From contig UBPA01000011.1 in the NCBI GenBank assembly GCA_900467185.1, positions 124,001 to 188,000 on the forward strand: a stretch of DNA of 64,000 bases, in the 5' to 3' direction. The notes beneath the pieces were generated by a model. The model was not told where the DNA came from, searched no databases, and was given only the letters and a program-made list of their open reading frames with translations. How positions within the stretch are numbered: the stretch's first letter is position 1; each line of letters opens with the position of its first letter. The position numbers and the translations under genes are program-made. Below are positions 26,076 to 35,527 of the stretch, piece by piece. The stretch is from Hyphomicrobiales bacterium (GTDB taxonomy: Bacteria > Pseudomonadota > Alphaproteobacteria > Rhizobiales > Rhizobiaceae).

Positions 26076-27094
26076 TTCGCTTTGCTCTCCGCAGGCTTGG
26101 TGGCGGCATTCGATCTGGAGAAGAAGGCGAGCGTGCCTTGCAGCTTCGGCGATTGCAGCACCAGAATGAAGACGATGATCGCCGCCTTGATGATCAGGTT
26201 GAACTCCGGCGGGAAGCCCGAGAGCAGAATGCCGGTATTGATCGACTGGATGATCATGGCGCCGAGCAGCGAGGCCGCGATCGAGAAGCGCCCGCCGAGC
26301 AGCGACGTGCCGCCGATGACGACCGCAAGGATGGCGTCGAGCTCGAGCCACAGCCCGGCATTGTTGGCATCGGCGCCGCGAATGTCAGCGGCGGCGATGA
26401 TGCCGGCGACGGAGGCGCAGAGGCCCGAGAGGACATAGGCCGCGATCAGCAGCACAGGGGTCGAGACCCCCGCCAGCGTGCTCGCCCGCCGATTGACGCC
26501 GACGGCCTCGATCAGCATGCCGAGTGCGGTGCGCCGCACGAGGAGCGCGACGAGAATGCCGGCCGTGATCCAGATGACGATCGGCATGGGCAGGCCGAAG
26601 AGCGAGCCGCTGCCGATGAAGATCAGGCCTTCGTCGTTGAAGGTCAGGATGGCGCCGTTGGTCACCATCTGCGCGATGCCGCGCCCGGCGACCATCAGCA
26701 CCAGCGTCGCGATGATCGGCTGAATGTCGAGGATGGCAACGAGAATGCCGTTCCACAACCCGCAGAGAACGCCGACGCCGACCGTGAGGAGCAGCGTGGC
26801 GGGCAGCGAGTAGCCGGAGGTGATGGCGGAGGCGGCCACGGCCCCGCAGATCGCCATGACGGCGCCGACGGAAAGGTCGATGCCCTTGGTGGCGATGACC
26901 ACGGTCATGCCGATGGCCAGAAGCGCCACCGGCGCGCCGCGATTAAGAATGTCGATCAGCGAGCCGTAGAGCCGCCCGTTCTGGACCTGCAGGCTAAAGA
27001 AGCCAGGAAAGGCGATGGACACGAGGCCGAGAATGATCGCCAGCGCGATGAACTGCGGCAGGAGCCGCTTGCCGTAGAGGCCGAGCATGGACAT
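26072..27094 (-). CDS. ytfT: Sugar ABC importer permease (YtfT-like)
   Basis: A 340-residue inner-membrane permease of the same family (KGIDLSVGAVMAI and AVVIGGTSLLGG), corresponding to YtfT. The ATG at 27094 overlaps the stop of the ATPase gene (TGATG); a GTG one codon upstream is also possible. Having two different permeases after one ATPase is the hallmark of the YtfQRT-YjfF arrangement, as opposed to AraFGH or RbsABC, which have one. Confidence 0.88.
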   Translation of the reverse strand: MSMLGLYGKRLLPQFIALAIILGLVSIAFPGFFSLQVQNGRLYGSLIDILNRGAPVALLAIGMTVVIATKGIDLSVGAVMAICGAVAASAITSGYSLPATLLLTVGVGVLCGLWNGILVAILDIQPIIATLVLMVAGRGIAQMVTNGAILTFNDEGLIFIGSGSLFGLPMPIVIWITAGILVALLVRRTALGMLIEAVGVNRRASTLAGVSTPVLLIAAYVLSGLCASVAGIIAAADIRGADANNAGLWLELDAILAVVIGGTSLLGGRFSIAASLLGAMIIQSINTGILLSGFPPEFNLIIKAAIIVFILVLQSPKLQGTLAFFSRSNAATKPAESKAK

Positions 27095-28644
27095 CACGCG
27101 ATCTCCCCGGCAGCGGCCGATCGTTCGGCCGGCGTCTTCGCCGGTCCGGCGATCGTGTTGACGATGCTGTCCGTGGTGATCTCGGCACCCGTCAGCTCAG
27201 CCACGTGCTGATGGTCGCGCAGCACGATCACGCGGTGGCTATAGACCACCAGTTCCTCGATTTCGGACGAGATCACGATGAGCGACATGCCTTTCTCGCA
27301 GAGCGTTTCGATGAGCCGGATGATTTCGGCATGGGCACCGACATCGATGCCCCGCGTCGGCTCGTCGAGAATGAGGAATTCGGGGTTGGTCGCAAGCCAG
27401 CGGGCAAGGATCGCCTTCTGCTGGTTGCCGCCCGAGAGAAGCCGGATCGGCTTTTCCGCATCCGTCGTGCGGATATCGAGCGCCTTGATGTATTCGGCCG
27501 CCAGCCGGTCCTGTTCGGCGCGCGGGATGGGTCGTGCCCAGCCGCGCCGGGCCTGAAGGGCCAGGGCGATGTTCTCGCGCACCGAGAGGTCGCCGATGAT
27601 CCCGTCGGTCTTGCGATCCTCGGGGCAGAAGCCGAATTTCTGACGGATGGCGGCGCGCGGCGAGGAGAGATCCGCTGCCTTGCCGTCGATCGTCGCGGTG
27701 CCGCTGTCGGCACGGCGGGCGCCGAACATGACCTCGGCCGTTTCGGTGCGGCCGGAGCCGAGCAGCCCGGCGATGCCGATGACCTCGCCCGCCTTGACGT
27801 CGAGATCAAACGGGTCGATGCGGCCCTTGCGGCCGAAACCGCGGAACTGGAAGCGCACGGGGCCATCGGCAACCTTTGCGGCGCCCGACTCGTCATGCAC
27901 CTCTGCGGCCAGCTCGCGGCCGAGCATCATGGCGATCAGCTCGCGCCGCTCGAGGCTGGCCGTGTCGCGCGTGCCGACCAGCTGCCCGTTGCGCAGGATG
28001 GTGACGCGATCGGTGATCTCGTAGACCTGCTCGAGGAAGTGGGTGATGAAGATAATCCCGAGTCCCCTCGCCTTCAGCCGCCGCACGACGCGAAACAGCA
28101 TGGCCACTTCATGCGCATCGAGGCTGGCGGTGGGCTCGTCGAGGATCAGAACCTTGCCCGACACATCGACGGCGCGGGCAATGGCGATCACCTGCTGGAT
28201 GGCGACGGAAAAACTGTCGAGGCCGGCCGTGACATCGATGTCCAGCTCGTATTCGGCAAGCAGCGCGCGCGCCTTGCGGTTGACCGCGCCCGTGTCGATC
28301 AGCCCGAAACGGCGCGGCTGGCGCCCGAGGAAGAGATTTTCGGCAACGCTCAGATTGGGCAGGAGGTTGACCTCCTGATAAACCGTGCCGATGCCCAGGC
28401 GCTGCGCGTCGAGCGTGTCGCGCGGGTCGATCTCTGCACCATCGAGCAGGATCGTGCCTCCGTCGCGGTGATAGGCGCCCGTCAGGCACTTCACCAGCGT
28501 GGACTTGCCCGCACCGTTTTCGCCGAGAAGCGCATGCACTTCGCCGCGCCGGAGCGAGAAATCCACCTGGCTGAGCGCCTTGGCGCCCGGAAACACCTTG
28601 TCGATGCGGTTGGCGGATAGAACGGTATCCCGATCTGCCTGCAT
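27094..28644 (-). CDS. ytfR: Sugar ABC importer ATP-binding protein (YtfR-like)
   Basis: A 516-residue protein with two fused ABC ATPase domains, as in RbsA/AraG/YtfR. The first has a complete Walker A (GENGAGKSTLVKC) and Walker B (LILDEPTASLD); the second has the shortened GLLGSGRTETAE loop usual for this family, signature LLSGGNQQKAILARWL and Walker B FLILDEPTRGID. Drives sugar import through the two permeases. Separated from the binding-protein gene by 262 nt with two inverted repeats. Confidence 0.92.
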   Translation of the reverse strand: MQADRDTVLSANRIDKVFPGAKALSQVDFSLRRGEVHALLGENGAGKSTLVKCLTGAYHRDGGTILLDGAEIDPRDTLDAQRLGIGTVYQEVNLLPNLSVAENLFLGRQPRRFGLIDTGAVNRKARALLAEYELDIDVTAGLDSFSVAIQQVIAIARAVDVSGKVLILDEPTASLDAHEVAMLFRVVRRLKARGLGIIFITHFLEQVYEITDRVTILRNGQLVGTRDTASLERRELIAMMLGRELAAEVHDESGAAKVADGPVRFQFRGFGRKGRIDPFDLDVKAGEVIGIAGLLGSGRTETAEVMFGARRADSGTATIDGKAADLSSPRAAIRQKFGFCPEDRKTDGIIGDLSVRENIALALQARRGWARPIPRAEQDRLAAEYIKALDIRTTDAEKPIRLLSGGNQQKAILARWLATNPEFLILDEPTRGIDVGAHAEIIRLIETLCEKGMSLIVISSEIEELVVYSHRVIVLRDHQHVAELTGAEITTDSIVNTIAGPAKTPAERSAAAGEIA

Positions 28645-28725
28645 GATCCCTCCCGGAGCACCCGCCGGCGGCCATGCGCCCGGATCGCTCCAATGCTGTC
28701 AGTGGATGCTGTGTCGCCGTTAGGC

Positions 28726-28759
28726 CCGCCCCTCCGGCATACGGAGACGGAAGGGGCGG
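28726..28759. repeat. Inverted repeat in the binding protein-ATPase gap
   Basis: CCGCCCCTCCG (28726-28736) pairs with CGGAAGGGGCGG (28748-28759) with one bulged base; an alternative inner stem CTCCG/CGGAG (28732-28736 and 28742-28746) competes with it. Located just upstream of the ATPase gene. Confidence 0.5.
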
Positions 28760-28872
28760 ATCTACGGTGCGACGGCGGCCGGGAGCGCGGGAACGAAGCG
28801 CGTCATTGCCGACCGGCAGAAATGAACCGGCGGAGGCCTCCGCTCCCGCCGGTCGCATGCTGAAAACCCTTT

Positions 28873-28894
28873 GCCCGGATCCCTGAATCCGGGC
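28873..28894 (-). terminator. Stem-loop downstream of the binding-protein gene
   Basis: Perfect 8-bp stem GCCCGGAT / ATCCGGGC with a 6-nt loop, 13 nt after the stop of the sugar-binding protein gene. No immediate T run follows on the minus strand, so it may be an attenuator or mRNA-stabilising structure that lets the binding protein be expressed above the membrane components. Confidence 0.6.
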
Positions 28895-28906
28895 TTGGGA
28901 GATGTC

Positions 28907-29869
28907 TTAGTAGCCGAGGCCCTTCTTGGCCTCGTACACCTTCTGCGGCTCGTCGGCCTGGGTGTAGAGCTTGGATTCCGTCTGGATCCACTTCGGCGGC
29001 TCCTTGCCGTCCTTCTTGAAGGCGGCGAGCGCGTCGAAGGCGGGGCCGGCCATGTTCGGGGTCAGTTCGACCGTCGCATTGGCTTCGCCGGCGGCCATCG
29101 CCTGGAAGATATCCGGCACGGCGTCGATGGAAACGACGAGAATGTCGGTGCCCGGCTTCAGGCCGGCTTCCTTGATGGCCTGGATCGCGCCGACGGCCAT
29201 GTCGTCATTGTGGGCGTAGAGGGCGCAGATGTTCTTGCCGCCGTTCTCGGCCTTCAGGAAGCTTTCCATGACTTCCTTGCCCTTGGTGCGGGTGAAGTCG
29301 CCTGTCTGCGAGCGGACGATCTTGAGATTGTCATGGCCCTTCAGCGCGTCTTCGAAGCCCTTCTTGCGGTCGATGGCAGGCGAGGAGCCGGTCGTGCCCT
29401 GCAGCTCGACGACATTGCACGGCTTGCCGGCGGTCGTATCGACCAGCCACTTGCCGGCAACATTGCCTTCATGCACGAGGTCCGACGTGACGGCCGTCAT
29501 GTAGAGGCTCTTGTCGGCATCGACGGTGCGGTCGAGCAGGATGACCGGAATTTCAGCATCCTTGGCTTCGCCGAGCACTTCGTCCCAGCCGGTCGCAACG
29601 ACGGGTGCGACGAAGATCGCATCGACGCCCTGCGCGATGAAGGAGCGCAGCGCCTTGATCTGGTTTTCCTGCTTCTGCTGCGCATCGGCGAATTTCAGGT
29701 CGATGCCGCGCTTTTCGGCTTCCTGCTTCGTCACCGTGGTTTCTGCCGCGCGCCAGCCGGACTCGGAGCCGATCTGCGAAAAGCCGACCGTAATGTCGGC
29801 AGCCGATACGCTCGAGAAAACGCAGCCAGCCAGAACCGTTGCACAGCTAAGTGCTTTAACAAACTTCAT
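28907..29869 (-). CDS. ytfQ: Periplasmic sugar-binding protein (YtfQ-like)
   Basis: A 320-residue type I periplasmic binding protein. Residues 1-23 form a signal peptide (FVKALSCATVLAGCVF, cut near SSVSA-A). The mature start ADITVGFSQIGSESGWR and the segments DAQQKQENQIKALRSF and YAHNDDMAVGAIQAIKEAG are those of YtfQ, which binds galactofuranose in E. coli; homologues next to ara genes (for example AraU of Shewanella) bind L-arabinose. The araD-araA-araB genes immediately upstream favour L-arabinose, probably the furanose form. GGGAGGAAAT lies just before the ATG. A predicted operator/promoter sits about 40-70 nt upstream. Confidence 0.9.
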   Translation of the reverse strand: MKFVKALSCATVLAGCVFSSVSAADITVGFSQIGSESGWRAAETTVTKQEAEKRGIDLKFADAQQKQENQIKALRSFIAQGVDAIFVAPVVATGWDEVLGEAKDAEIPVILLDRTVDADKSLYMTAVTSDLVHEGNVAGKWLVDTTAGKPCNVVELQGTTGSSPAIDRKKGFEDALKGHDNLKIVRSQTGDFTRTKGKEVMESFLKAENGGKNICALYAHNDDMAVGAIQAIKEAGLKPGTDILVVSIDAVPDIFQAMAAGEANATVELTPNMAGPAFDALAAFKKDGKEPPKWIQTESKLYTQADEPQKVYEAKKGLGY

Positions 29870-29905
29870 GATTTCCTCCCAAAAATCGCTCCTCAGCGAT
29901 GGCGG

Positions 29906-29940
29906 TATATAGTCATACAATATGACTTTAGTAAAGTGGA
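29906..29940 (-). promoter_or_regulatory. Promoter with palindromic operator before the sugar-binding protein gene
   Basis: Reading leftwards: -35-like TTTACT (29935-29930), 18 nt, -10-like TATATA (29911-29906). Within it are two overlapping perfect palindromes, GTCATA-CAA-TATGAC (29912-29926) and ACTTTA-G-TAAAGT (29925-29937). The ACWAAAGT core recurs upstream of araB and of transaldolase. Confidence 0.6.
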
Positions 29941-30022
29941 TGCGTGCGCCAAAATGCAACCATTCGACATTTTTCACGCACGTTTTCATGCGTCCTCCGC
30001 CCGCCCGCCAGCGCATGCGAAA

Positions 30023-30047
30023 ACACCCGCGCTATGGGCGCGGGTGT
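30023..30047 (-). terminator. Intrinsic terminator of the araBAD run
   Basis: Perfect 10-bp stem ACACCCGCGC / GCGCGGGTGT with a 5-nt loop; on the minus strand it is followed by TTTTCGC. Lies 15 nt after the araD stop. Confidence 0.85.
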
Positions 30048-30062
30048 CATGATTTCAGGGAC

Positions 30063-30776
30063 TTAGGACTTGGTTTTGGTGTCGCTCTGGCCGTAATAGG
30101 CACCAGGCCCATGCTTACGCTTGAAGTGCTTGGCGAGCAGTTCCGGCTCGATCTGCGGCAGCTTCGGCGCAAGCTGCAGCGACATCATGGCCATGTGCGC
30201 GATGCACTCGACGGCGACGGCGACCTCCACCGCCTTCGCCACCGTCTTGCCCCAGGTAAACGGCGCATGACGGTTGACGAGGACGCCCGGGAAATCGAGC
30301 GGATCGGCGTTGCCAAGGCACTCGACGATGACGTTGCCCGTTTCCCATTCATAGGCCGCGCCGATTTCCTCGGCCGTCATCTTGCGGGTCACCGGGATAT
30401 CGCCGTTGAAGTAGTCGGCATGCGTCGTCCCGAAGATCGGGATCGGCATGCCGGCCTGGGCGAAGGCCGTCGCGTGCGAGGAGTGCGTGTGCACGACGCC
30501 GCCGATCTCCTCGAAGGCCATCAGCAGACGACGGTGGGTCGGCGTGTCGGACGACGGGTTGAGCGTCCCCTCCACCCGCTTGCCGTCGAAATCGACGATC
30601 ACCATGTCCTCGACCGTCATTGCGGTGTAGTCCACGCCGCTCGGCTTGATCGCAAAGACGCCGCGCGCGCGATCGACTGCGCTAGCATTGCCGAAGGTCA
30701 GGTTGATCAGGCCGTGGCGCGGCAGCGAGACATTGGCCTCGTAGGCTTCGCGCTTCAGTTCCGTATAGACCGACAT
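30063..30776 (-). CDS. araD: L-ribulose-5-phosphate 4-epimerase
   Basis: A 237-residue class II aldolase-fold epimerase that converts L-ribulose 5-phosphate to D-xylulose 5-phosphate. The substrate loop FGNAS, the zinc motif HTHSSHA and the C-terminal HMAMMSLQLAP segment are clear. The start MSVYTELKREAYEAN matches AraD; the longer open frame covers the end of araA. 7 nt separate it from the araA stop, and a terminator follows. Confidence 0.94.
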   Translation of the reverse strand: MSVYTELKREAYEANVSLPRHGLINLTFGNASAVDRARGVFAIKPSGVDYTAMTVEDMVIVDFDGKRVEGTLNPSSDTPTHRRLLMAFEEIGGVVHTHSSHATAFAQAGMPIPIFGTTHADYFNGDIPVTRKMTAEEIGAAYEWETGNVIVECLGNADPLDFPGVLVNRHAPFTWGKTVAKAVEVAVAVECIAHMAMMSLQLAPKLPQIEPELLAKHFKRKHGPGAYYGQSDTKTKS

Positions 30777-30783
30777 GACGCCC

Positions 30784-32292
30784 TCAGCCCCGGATGCCGC
30801 GGGCGAAGTGGTAGTACACCTCGTTGTTGCGCAGATCCTGCTTGAAGGCGGGCAGCGTCGTGTCGTCGTTGATGACGGCAAGCTCGATGCCGGCGATGGT
30901 GGCGAAGTCTTCCAGCATCTCGGTGGTCACGTCGTAGCTGTAGACCGTGTGGTGCGCGCCGCCGGCGAGAATCCAGGAGGTGCAGGCGGTCTTGAAGTCC
31001 GGCTTGCATTCCCAGACGGCACGCGCGACCGGCAGCTTCGGCAGGTCGGGGTGCTCGACGGAGGTAACTTCGTTGACGAGCAGGCGGAAACGGTTGCCGA
31101 GATCGATCAGCGATGCATTCAGCGCCGGGCCCTTGACCGCGTCGAACACGAGGCGGACCGGATCGTCCTTGCCGCCGATGCCGAGCGCGTGGATCTCGAC
31201 CGACGGCGTGCCGCTCGCGATCGTCGGGCAGATTTCCAGCATGTGCGAGCCGAGCACCTGCTCGGAGCCGGGCGCCATATGATAGGTGTAGTCTTCCATG
31301 AAGGAGGTCGCGCCGGTCAGGCCTTCGCCCATGACCTTCAGCGCGCGCAGCAGAGCCGACGTCTTCCAGTCGCCTTCGCCGGCAAAGCCATAGCCGTCGG
31401 CCATCAGGCGCTGCGGCGCCATGCCGGGCAGCTGCGTCAGGCCGTGCAGGTCTTCGAAGGTGGTGGTGAAGCCCTTGAAGCCGCCTTCCTCGAGGAAGGC
31501 GCGGATGCCGAGTTCCTGGCGGGCGTTGTAGAGGAGCGATTCGTGACGGGCGCCGCCTTCGGCAAGCTCGGGCACGACCTTGTAGAGCTTGGCGTATTCG
31601 GCAGCCAGCGCCTTCACGTCTTCGTCGCTGACCGCATTCATGCGGGCAGCGAGATCGCCGATGCCGTAGGTGTTGACCGAGAAGCCGAAGGCCATTTCGG
31701 CCGAAACCTTGTCGCCGTCGGTGACGGAAACAAAGCGCATGTTGTCGCCGAAGCGGCAGAAGCGCGCGCCCTGCCAGTCATGCCAGGCGCGAACGGCGCG
31801 GATCCAGGCGTCGATGCGCTGGTGCACTTCCGGGTCCGTCCAGTGGCCGACGACGACCTTGCGGCCGAGGCGCAGGCGCGTGTGCAGGAAGCCGGCTTCG
31901 CGGTCGCCATGCGCCGACTGGTTGAGGTTCATGTAGTCCATGTCGATCGTCGCCCAGGGCAGTTCGCGATCGTACTGGGTGTGGAGGTGCAGGAACGGCT
32001 TGTTCAGCTGCGCGAGGCCGCGGATCCACATCTTGGCGGGCGAGAAGGTGTGCATCCAGAGGATGAGGCCGGCGCATTCCGCATCGGCATTGGCCTCGAT
32101 GCAGAGATCGGCGGCCTGTTCCGGCGTCGTCACGATCGGGCGGCAGACGATCTCCAGCGGGAAATTGCCGGTGTCGTCGAGCGCCTTGGCGATTTCCTCG
32201 GCATGCGCCGTGACCTGCTGCAGCGCTTCCGGGCCATAGAGATGCTGCGATCCGCAGACGAACCAGATTTTAGCGGGCTTCAAACCAAACAT
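30784..32292 (-). CDS. araA: L-arabinose isomerase
   Basis: A 502-residue L-arabinose isomerase (L-arabinose to L-ribulose, Mn-dependent, cytoplasmic). Hallmarks are the N-terminus [26 protein letters not shown], and [19 protein letters not shown] followed by SFMEDYTYH containing metal-ligand Glu and His residues. Length equals E. coli AraA. Second gene in the araB-araA-araD run, 54 nt after araB. Confidence 0.96.
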   Translation of the reverse strand: MFGLKPAKIWFVCGSQHLYGPEALQQVTAHAEEIAKALDDTGNFPLEIVCRPIVTTPEQAADLCIEANADAECAGLILWMHTFSPAKMWIRGLAQLNKPFLHLHTQYDRELPWATIDMDYMNLNQSAHGDREAGFLHTRLRLGRKVVVGHWTDPEVHQRIDAWIRAVRAWHDWQGARFCRFGDNMRFVSVTDGDKVSAEMAFGFSVNTYGIGDLAARMNAVSDEDVKALAAEYAKLYKVVPELAEGGARHESLLYNARQELGIRAFLEEGGFKGFTTTFEDLHGLTQLPGMAPQRLMADGYGFAGEGDWKTSALLRALKVMGEGLTGATSFMEDYTYHMAPGSEQVLGSHMLEICPTIASGTPSVEIHALGIGGKDDPVRLVFDAVKGPALNASLIDLGNRFRLLVNEVTSVEHPDLPKLPVARAVWECKPDFKTACTSWILAGGAHHTVYSYDVTTEMLEDFATIAGIELAVINDDTTLPAFKQDLRNNEVYYHFARGIRG

Positions 32293-32346
32293 CGTATCAG
32301 TCCTTGTTGTCTATCCTGTCGCACGATTGCGCGTGCGGAATTGTCG

Positions 32347-34008
32347 TCAGCTGTTGGCGGCGTACTTGATGTCGATCAGGCTCTTCATCAGGCCGGAGAG
32401 ATCCGCCTGCTTGTTGAGACCGCCAAAGCTGTCATGCAGATCGCGGTAGAGCCTGTAGAGGTCGTCATAAACCGCCTGATTTTCGGCGATCGGGGTGTAG
32501 CGCTCGTCGCGCAGCGACGTCATCGCCGCCTGCGCGGCTTCGAAATCGGTGTGCGCGCCGGCCAGAACCGATGCAGCGATGGCGCCGCCGAGCGCGCAGG
32601 TCTGGCTGGAGCCGGCGACCAGCATGGTGCAGCCGGTGACGTCGGCATAGATCTGCATCAGCATCGGGTTCTTCTCGGCGATGCCGCCGGTGCACACGAC
32701 GCGATCGACCGCGACGCCATAGTCCCGGATGCGTTCGATGATGGCACGCGCGCCGAAGGCCGTCGCCTCCACCAGCGCGCGGTAGATCTCGGCGCGGGTC
32801 GTGTAGAGCGTCTGCCCGAGGATGAGGCCCGAGAGGCGCTGATCGACGAGGATGGTGCGGTTGCCGTTGTTCCAGTCGAGCGCCAGCAGGCCGGTCTGGC
32901 CGGGCTTCAACTGCTCGGCTTCCGCCGTCAGTTCGCCATGCAGCGCGCCGGAGCCGCCGCAGACGCCCTCGACCCACCACTTGAAGATATCGCCCACGGC
33001 CGATTGTCCGGCCTCGACCCCGAAGAATCCGGGCAGGATCGAGCCTTCCACGATGCCGCAGATGCCGGGAATGTCGCCCGGCTGCGTCTTGACCGGCACG
33101 ACCGCGCAGTCGCAGGTGGAAGTGCCGATGACCTTGACCAGCGTGCCCTCCTCGACGCCGCAGCCGATGGCACCGTAGTGAACGTCGAAAGCGCCGACGG
33201 CGATGGGGATGCCGGCGGGCAGGCCCAGCTTCTCGGCCCATTCGGCCGACAGCGCCCCGGCCGGCGTCGCGGCGTCATAGGCGTTGTCGTAGAGACGGTC
33301 GCGCAGATCGGCGATCTTCGGATCGAGCATCGCCAGGAATTCCTTGTCCGGCAGCCCGTTCCAAGCCTTGTTGTAGAGCGCCTTGTGACCGGCCGCGCAG
33401 ACGCCGCGCACGATATCGCGGGGGTTCTTGACGCCGGAGAGGACAGAGGGAACCCAATCGGCCAGCTCCACCCAGGAATGGGCTGCATCAAAGACGTCCG
33501 GGGCGACCGTCAGGCAGCGCCAGATCTTCGACCACCACCATTCCGACGAATAGGTCGAGCCGACCATGGCGATGTATTGCGGGCGATGTTCACCGGCAAG
33601 CTCGGTGATGCGGGCCGCCTCGCGCCAGCTCGTATGGTCCTTCCACAGCCAGCACTGGGCATTCGGATTGGACTGGAACTGCGGCAGCATGCCGAGCGCC
33701 TGGTTCGTCGCATCCACCGGGAGCGGGCTCGAACCCGTGCTGTCGACGCCGATGCCGGCGACTTTGGAGACATCGAAATCCGGCTGGGCAACAGCCTGCT
33801 TCAAGGCACGCGCGACGCTCTCCTGCAGGCCATAGAGATAATCGGCCGGGCTCTGGCGGGCGACATTGTGGTCGCGGGGATCGAGCAGCACGCCCTGCGT
33901 CCCGCTCGGATAATCCACGACGCCCGTGCCGTATTCCTTGCCGTCGGACGCGCGCACGATGAGGGCGCGAACCGAGTTGGTGCCGTAGTCGATACCGAGA
34001 GTGAACAT
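32347..34008 (-). CDS. araB: Ribulokinase
   Basis: A 553-residue FGGY-family sugar kinase that phosphorylates L-ribulose. The first ATP-binding segment GIDYGTNSVRALIV, the central GSSPLPVD and FDVHYGAIGCGV motifs, and the C-terminal CTGGIAEKNPMLMQIYADV segment identify AraB. GGAGCTTTC lies before the ATG. First gene of the araBAD transcript; the leader upstream is long (about 250 nt to the predicted operator) and contains a strong stem-loop. Confidence 0.95.
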   Translation of the reverse strand: MFTLGIDYGTNSVRALIVRASDGKEYGTGVVDYPSGTQGVLLDPRDHNVARQSPADYLYGLQESVARALKQAVAQPDFDVSKVAGIGVDSTGSSPLPVDATNQALGMLPQFQSNPNAQCWLWKDHTSWREAARITELAGEHRPQYIAMVGSTYSSEWWWSKIWRCLTVAPDVFDAAHSWVELADWVPSVLSGVKNPRDIVRGVCAAGHKALYNKAWNGLPDKEFLAMLDPKIADLRDRLYDNAYDAATPAGALSAEWAEKLGLPAGIPIAVGAFDVHYGAIGCGVEEGTLVKVIGTSTCDCAVVPVKTQPGDIPGICGIVEGSILPGFFGVEAGQSAVGDIFKWWVEGVCGGSGALHGELTAEAEQLKPGQTGLLALDWNNGNRTILVDQRLSGLILGQTLYTTRAEIYRALVEATAFGARAIIERIRDYGVAVDRVVCTGGIAEKNPMLMQIYADVTGCTMLVAGSSQTCALGGAIAASVLAGAHTDFEAAQAAMTSLRDERYTPIAENQAVYDDLYRLYRDLHDSFGGLNKQADLSGLMKSLIDIKYAANS

Positions 34009-34055
34009 GAAAGCTCCAGAAAAATGCGAATGTCAGCCGGCCGAAATGTCACGGC

Positions 34056-34104
34056 CTGCTGCGACCGCAACGCGTCGTGCCGACACGCGCTGGGATCGCA
34101 GCAG
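34056..34104 (-). promoter_or_regulatory. Stem-loop in the araB leader
   Basis: Perfect 9-bp inverted repeat CTGCTGCGA (34056-34064) / TCGCAGCAG (34096-34104), with an inner stem of CGCG and TCG/CGA pairs closing a GCA loop. Lies about 50 nt before the araB start codon. Role unknown; could control mRNA stability or translation. Confidence 0.5.
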
Positions 34105-34259
34105 AAACGTCAGGGGCAATGCCGGATCCGGCCCTCGGGATCGACAACGCCCATCGCGCATGACGATCCGCGCGGCGTCGAAGCCACCGATCGCACATGC
34201 ACCCATAATCTGATTCCCCTCCCGAAGAATGCCGTTCCGCGAACGGCGCGGACAGAAAA

Positions 34260-34288
34260 ATCATATTGTAATACTTTTGTAAATGGGG
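34260..34288 (-). promoter_or_regulatory. Predicted operator upstream of araB
   Basis: Contains ATCATATTGTAATAC, which matches 12 of 15 positions of GTCATATTGTATGAC (the reverse of the site before the sugar-binding protein gene), followed by ACTTTTGTAAATGGGG. The region aligns with the other site at 20 of 29 positions without gaps, an unusual match for non-coding DNA. Confidence 0.6.
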
Positions 34289-34361
34289 AACGTTCGCTTT
34301 TCCGCATGGACATGATGTCGGGGGCGGAACGGGCGCAGAGTGCCACGGGAACGTGACAGCG

Positions 34362-34394
34362 AAAAGGCCGATGCATCCTCTGCACCGGCCTTTT
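34362..34394 (-). terminator. Intrinsic terminator of transaldolase
   Basis: AAAAGGCCG (34362-34370) pairs with CGGCCTTTT (34386-34394); the right-to-left transcript ends in TTTTC. Located 28 nt after the transaldolase stop. Confidence 0.85.
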
Positions 34395-34422
34395 CGCATC
34401 GTCGATCAGACGTGTCGTCCGC

Positions 34423-35379
34423 TCAGACAGCCAGACGCTTGGAGACCTGGGTGCGCAGGGCCTGCAGGTCCTTGGCAAAAGCGCGGATGCCCTCGGAGAG
34501 CTTTTCGGTCGCCATCGCGTCCTCGTTCAGCATCCAGCGGAACGTCTTTTCGTCCATGTGGATCTTCTCCACCGGCGTGACGTTGTCTGGCGAAAGCTTG
34601 CGCTCGAGCGTACCTTCGTCCTTGGACAGCTCTTCGAGCAGCGCCGGGCTGATCGTCAGGCGGTCGCAGCCGGCGAGGGCTTCGATTTCGCCGATATTGC
34701 GGAACGAGGCGCCCATGACGACGGTCTTGATGTCATTGGCCTTGTAGTAGTTGTAGATCTCGCGAACGGAGACGACGCCCGGATCGGTTTCCGAGGTGTA
34801 CTTTTCGCCCGTGGACTTGACGTACCAGTCGAGGATACGGCCGACGAAGGGCGAGATCAGGAACGCCTTCGCATCGGCGCAGGCGACGGCCTGGGCCATG
34901 CTGAAGAGCAGCGTCAGGTTGCAGTCGATGCCTTCCTTCTGCAGCACTTCCGCGGCGCGGATACCTTCCCAGGTGGAGGCGAGCTTGATCAGGATGCGGT
35001 CGCGTTCGATGCCGCGCTCCTTGTAGGCGGCGATGATGGCATGCGCCTTGGCGATCGAGCCTTCGGTGTCGAAGGACAGGTCGGCATCGACTTCGGTCGA
35101 GACGCGACCGGGAACGAGCTTGGACAGCTCGGCGCCGACGGACACGGCCAGACGGTCGGCAACAGCGCTCACCAGCGCATCGCCCGAGGTCGACTGGCTC
35201 TTCGCCCAGGTCACGGCTTCCGCATTGATCTCGTCAAACAGCGGTGTACCCAGCGCCTTCAGCACGATGGTCGGGTTGGTCGTGCAATCCACCGGCTTGA
35301 GGCGGGCAACGGCCTCGATATCACCGGTGTCGGCCACGACGGTCGTGATGCCGCGTAATTGTTCCAGCTTGGACATCAT
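34423..35379 (-). CDS. tal: Transaldolase
   Basis: A 318-residue TalB-type transaldolase that exchanges a dihydroxyacetone unit between fructose 6-phosphate and erythrose 4-phosphate in the pentose phosphate pathway. The Schiff-base Lys lies in [11 protein letters not shown]; other motifs are TDTEGS-like [18 protein letters not shown] and MGASFRN. AAAGGCGAAG precedes the ATG. Next to araBAD and divergent from a SorC regulator, it supports pentose-phosphate flux during growth on pentoses. Confidence 0.95.
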   Translation of the reverse strand: MMSKLEQLRGITTVVADTGDIEAVARLKPVDCTTNPTIVLKALGTPLFDEINAEAVTWAKSQSTSGDALVSAVADRLAVSVGAELSKLVPGRVSTEVDADLSFDTEGSIAKAHAIIAAYKERGIERDRILIKLASTWEGIRAAEVLQKEGIDCNLTLLFSMAQAVACADAKAFLISPFVGRILDWYVKSTGEKYTSETDPGVVSVREIYNYYKANDIKTVVMGASFRNIGEIEALAGCDRLTISPALLEELSKDEGTLERKLSPDNVTPVEKIHMDEKTFRWMLNEDAMATEKLSEGIRAFAKDLQALRTQVSKRLAV

Positions 35380-35527
35380 CTTCGCCTTTCGTCATCTTTC
35401 GTCGGAGGTTCGGCATGCGGCCTCTGCGGCCCGTCATGGCTGCCCTCGATAGGACTTCCGTCGCGGCGCGACGGATCATGAGACCGAACGGGAATACGAG
35501 CATCGGGTTCCGCTTCCGGCACGTCTG

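Larger units (their letters stand above)
34009..34422. other. Intergenic region between araB and transaldolase (414 nt)
   Basis: Holds no convincing gene. From left to right: a large stem-loop in the araB leader (34056-34104), a predicted operator (34260-34288), and the transaldolase terminator (34362-34394). The open frame that crosses it on the plus strand is antisense to araB and has no coding character. Confidence 0.8.

Noticed and set aside
30775-34356. 1193-codon open frame on the plus strand over araA-araB
   Set aside because: It is antisense to well-recognised araA and araB genes; the translation shows no known domain and the usual Arg/Gly/Ala/Val-rich shadow composition of GC-rich DNA.
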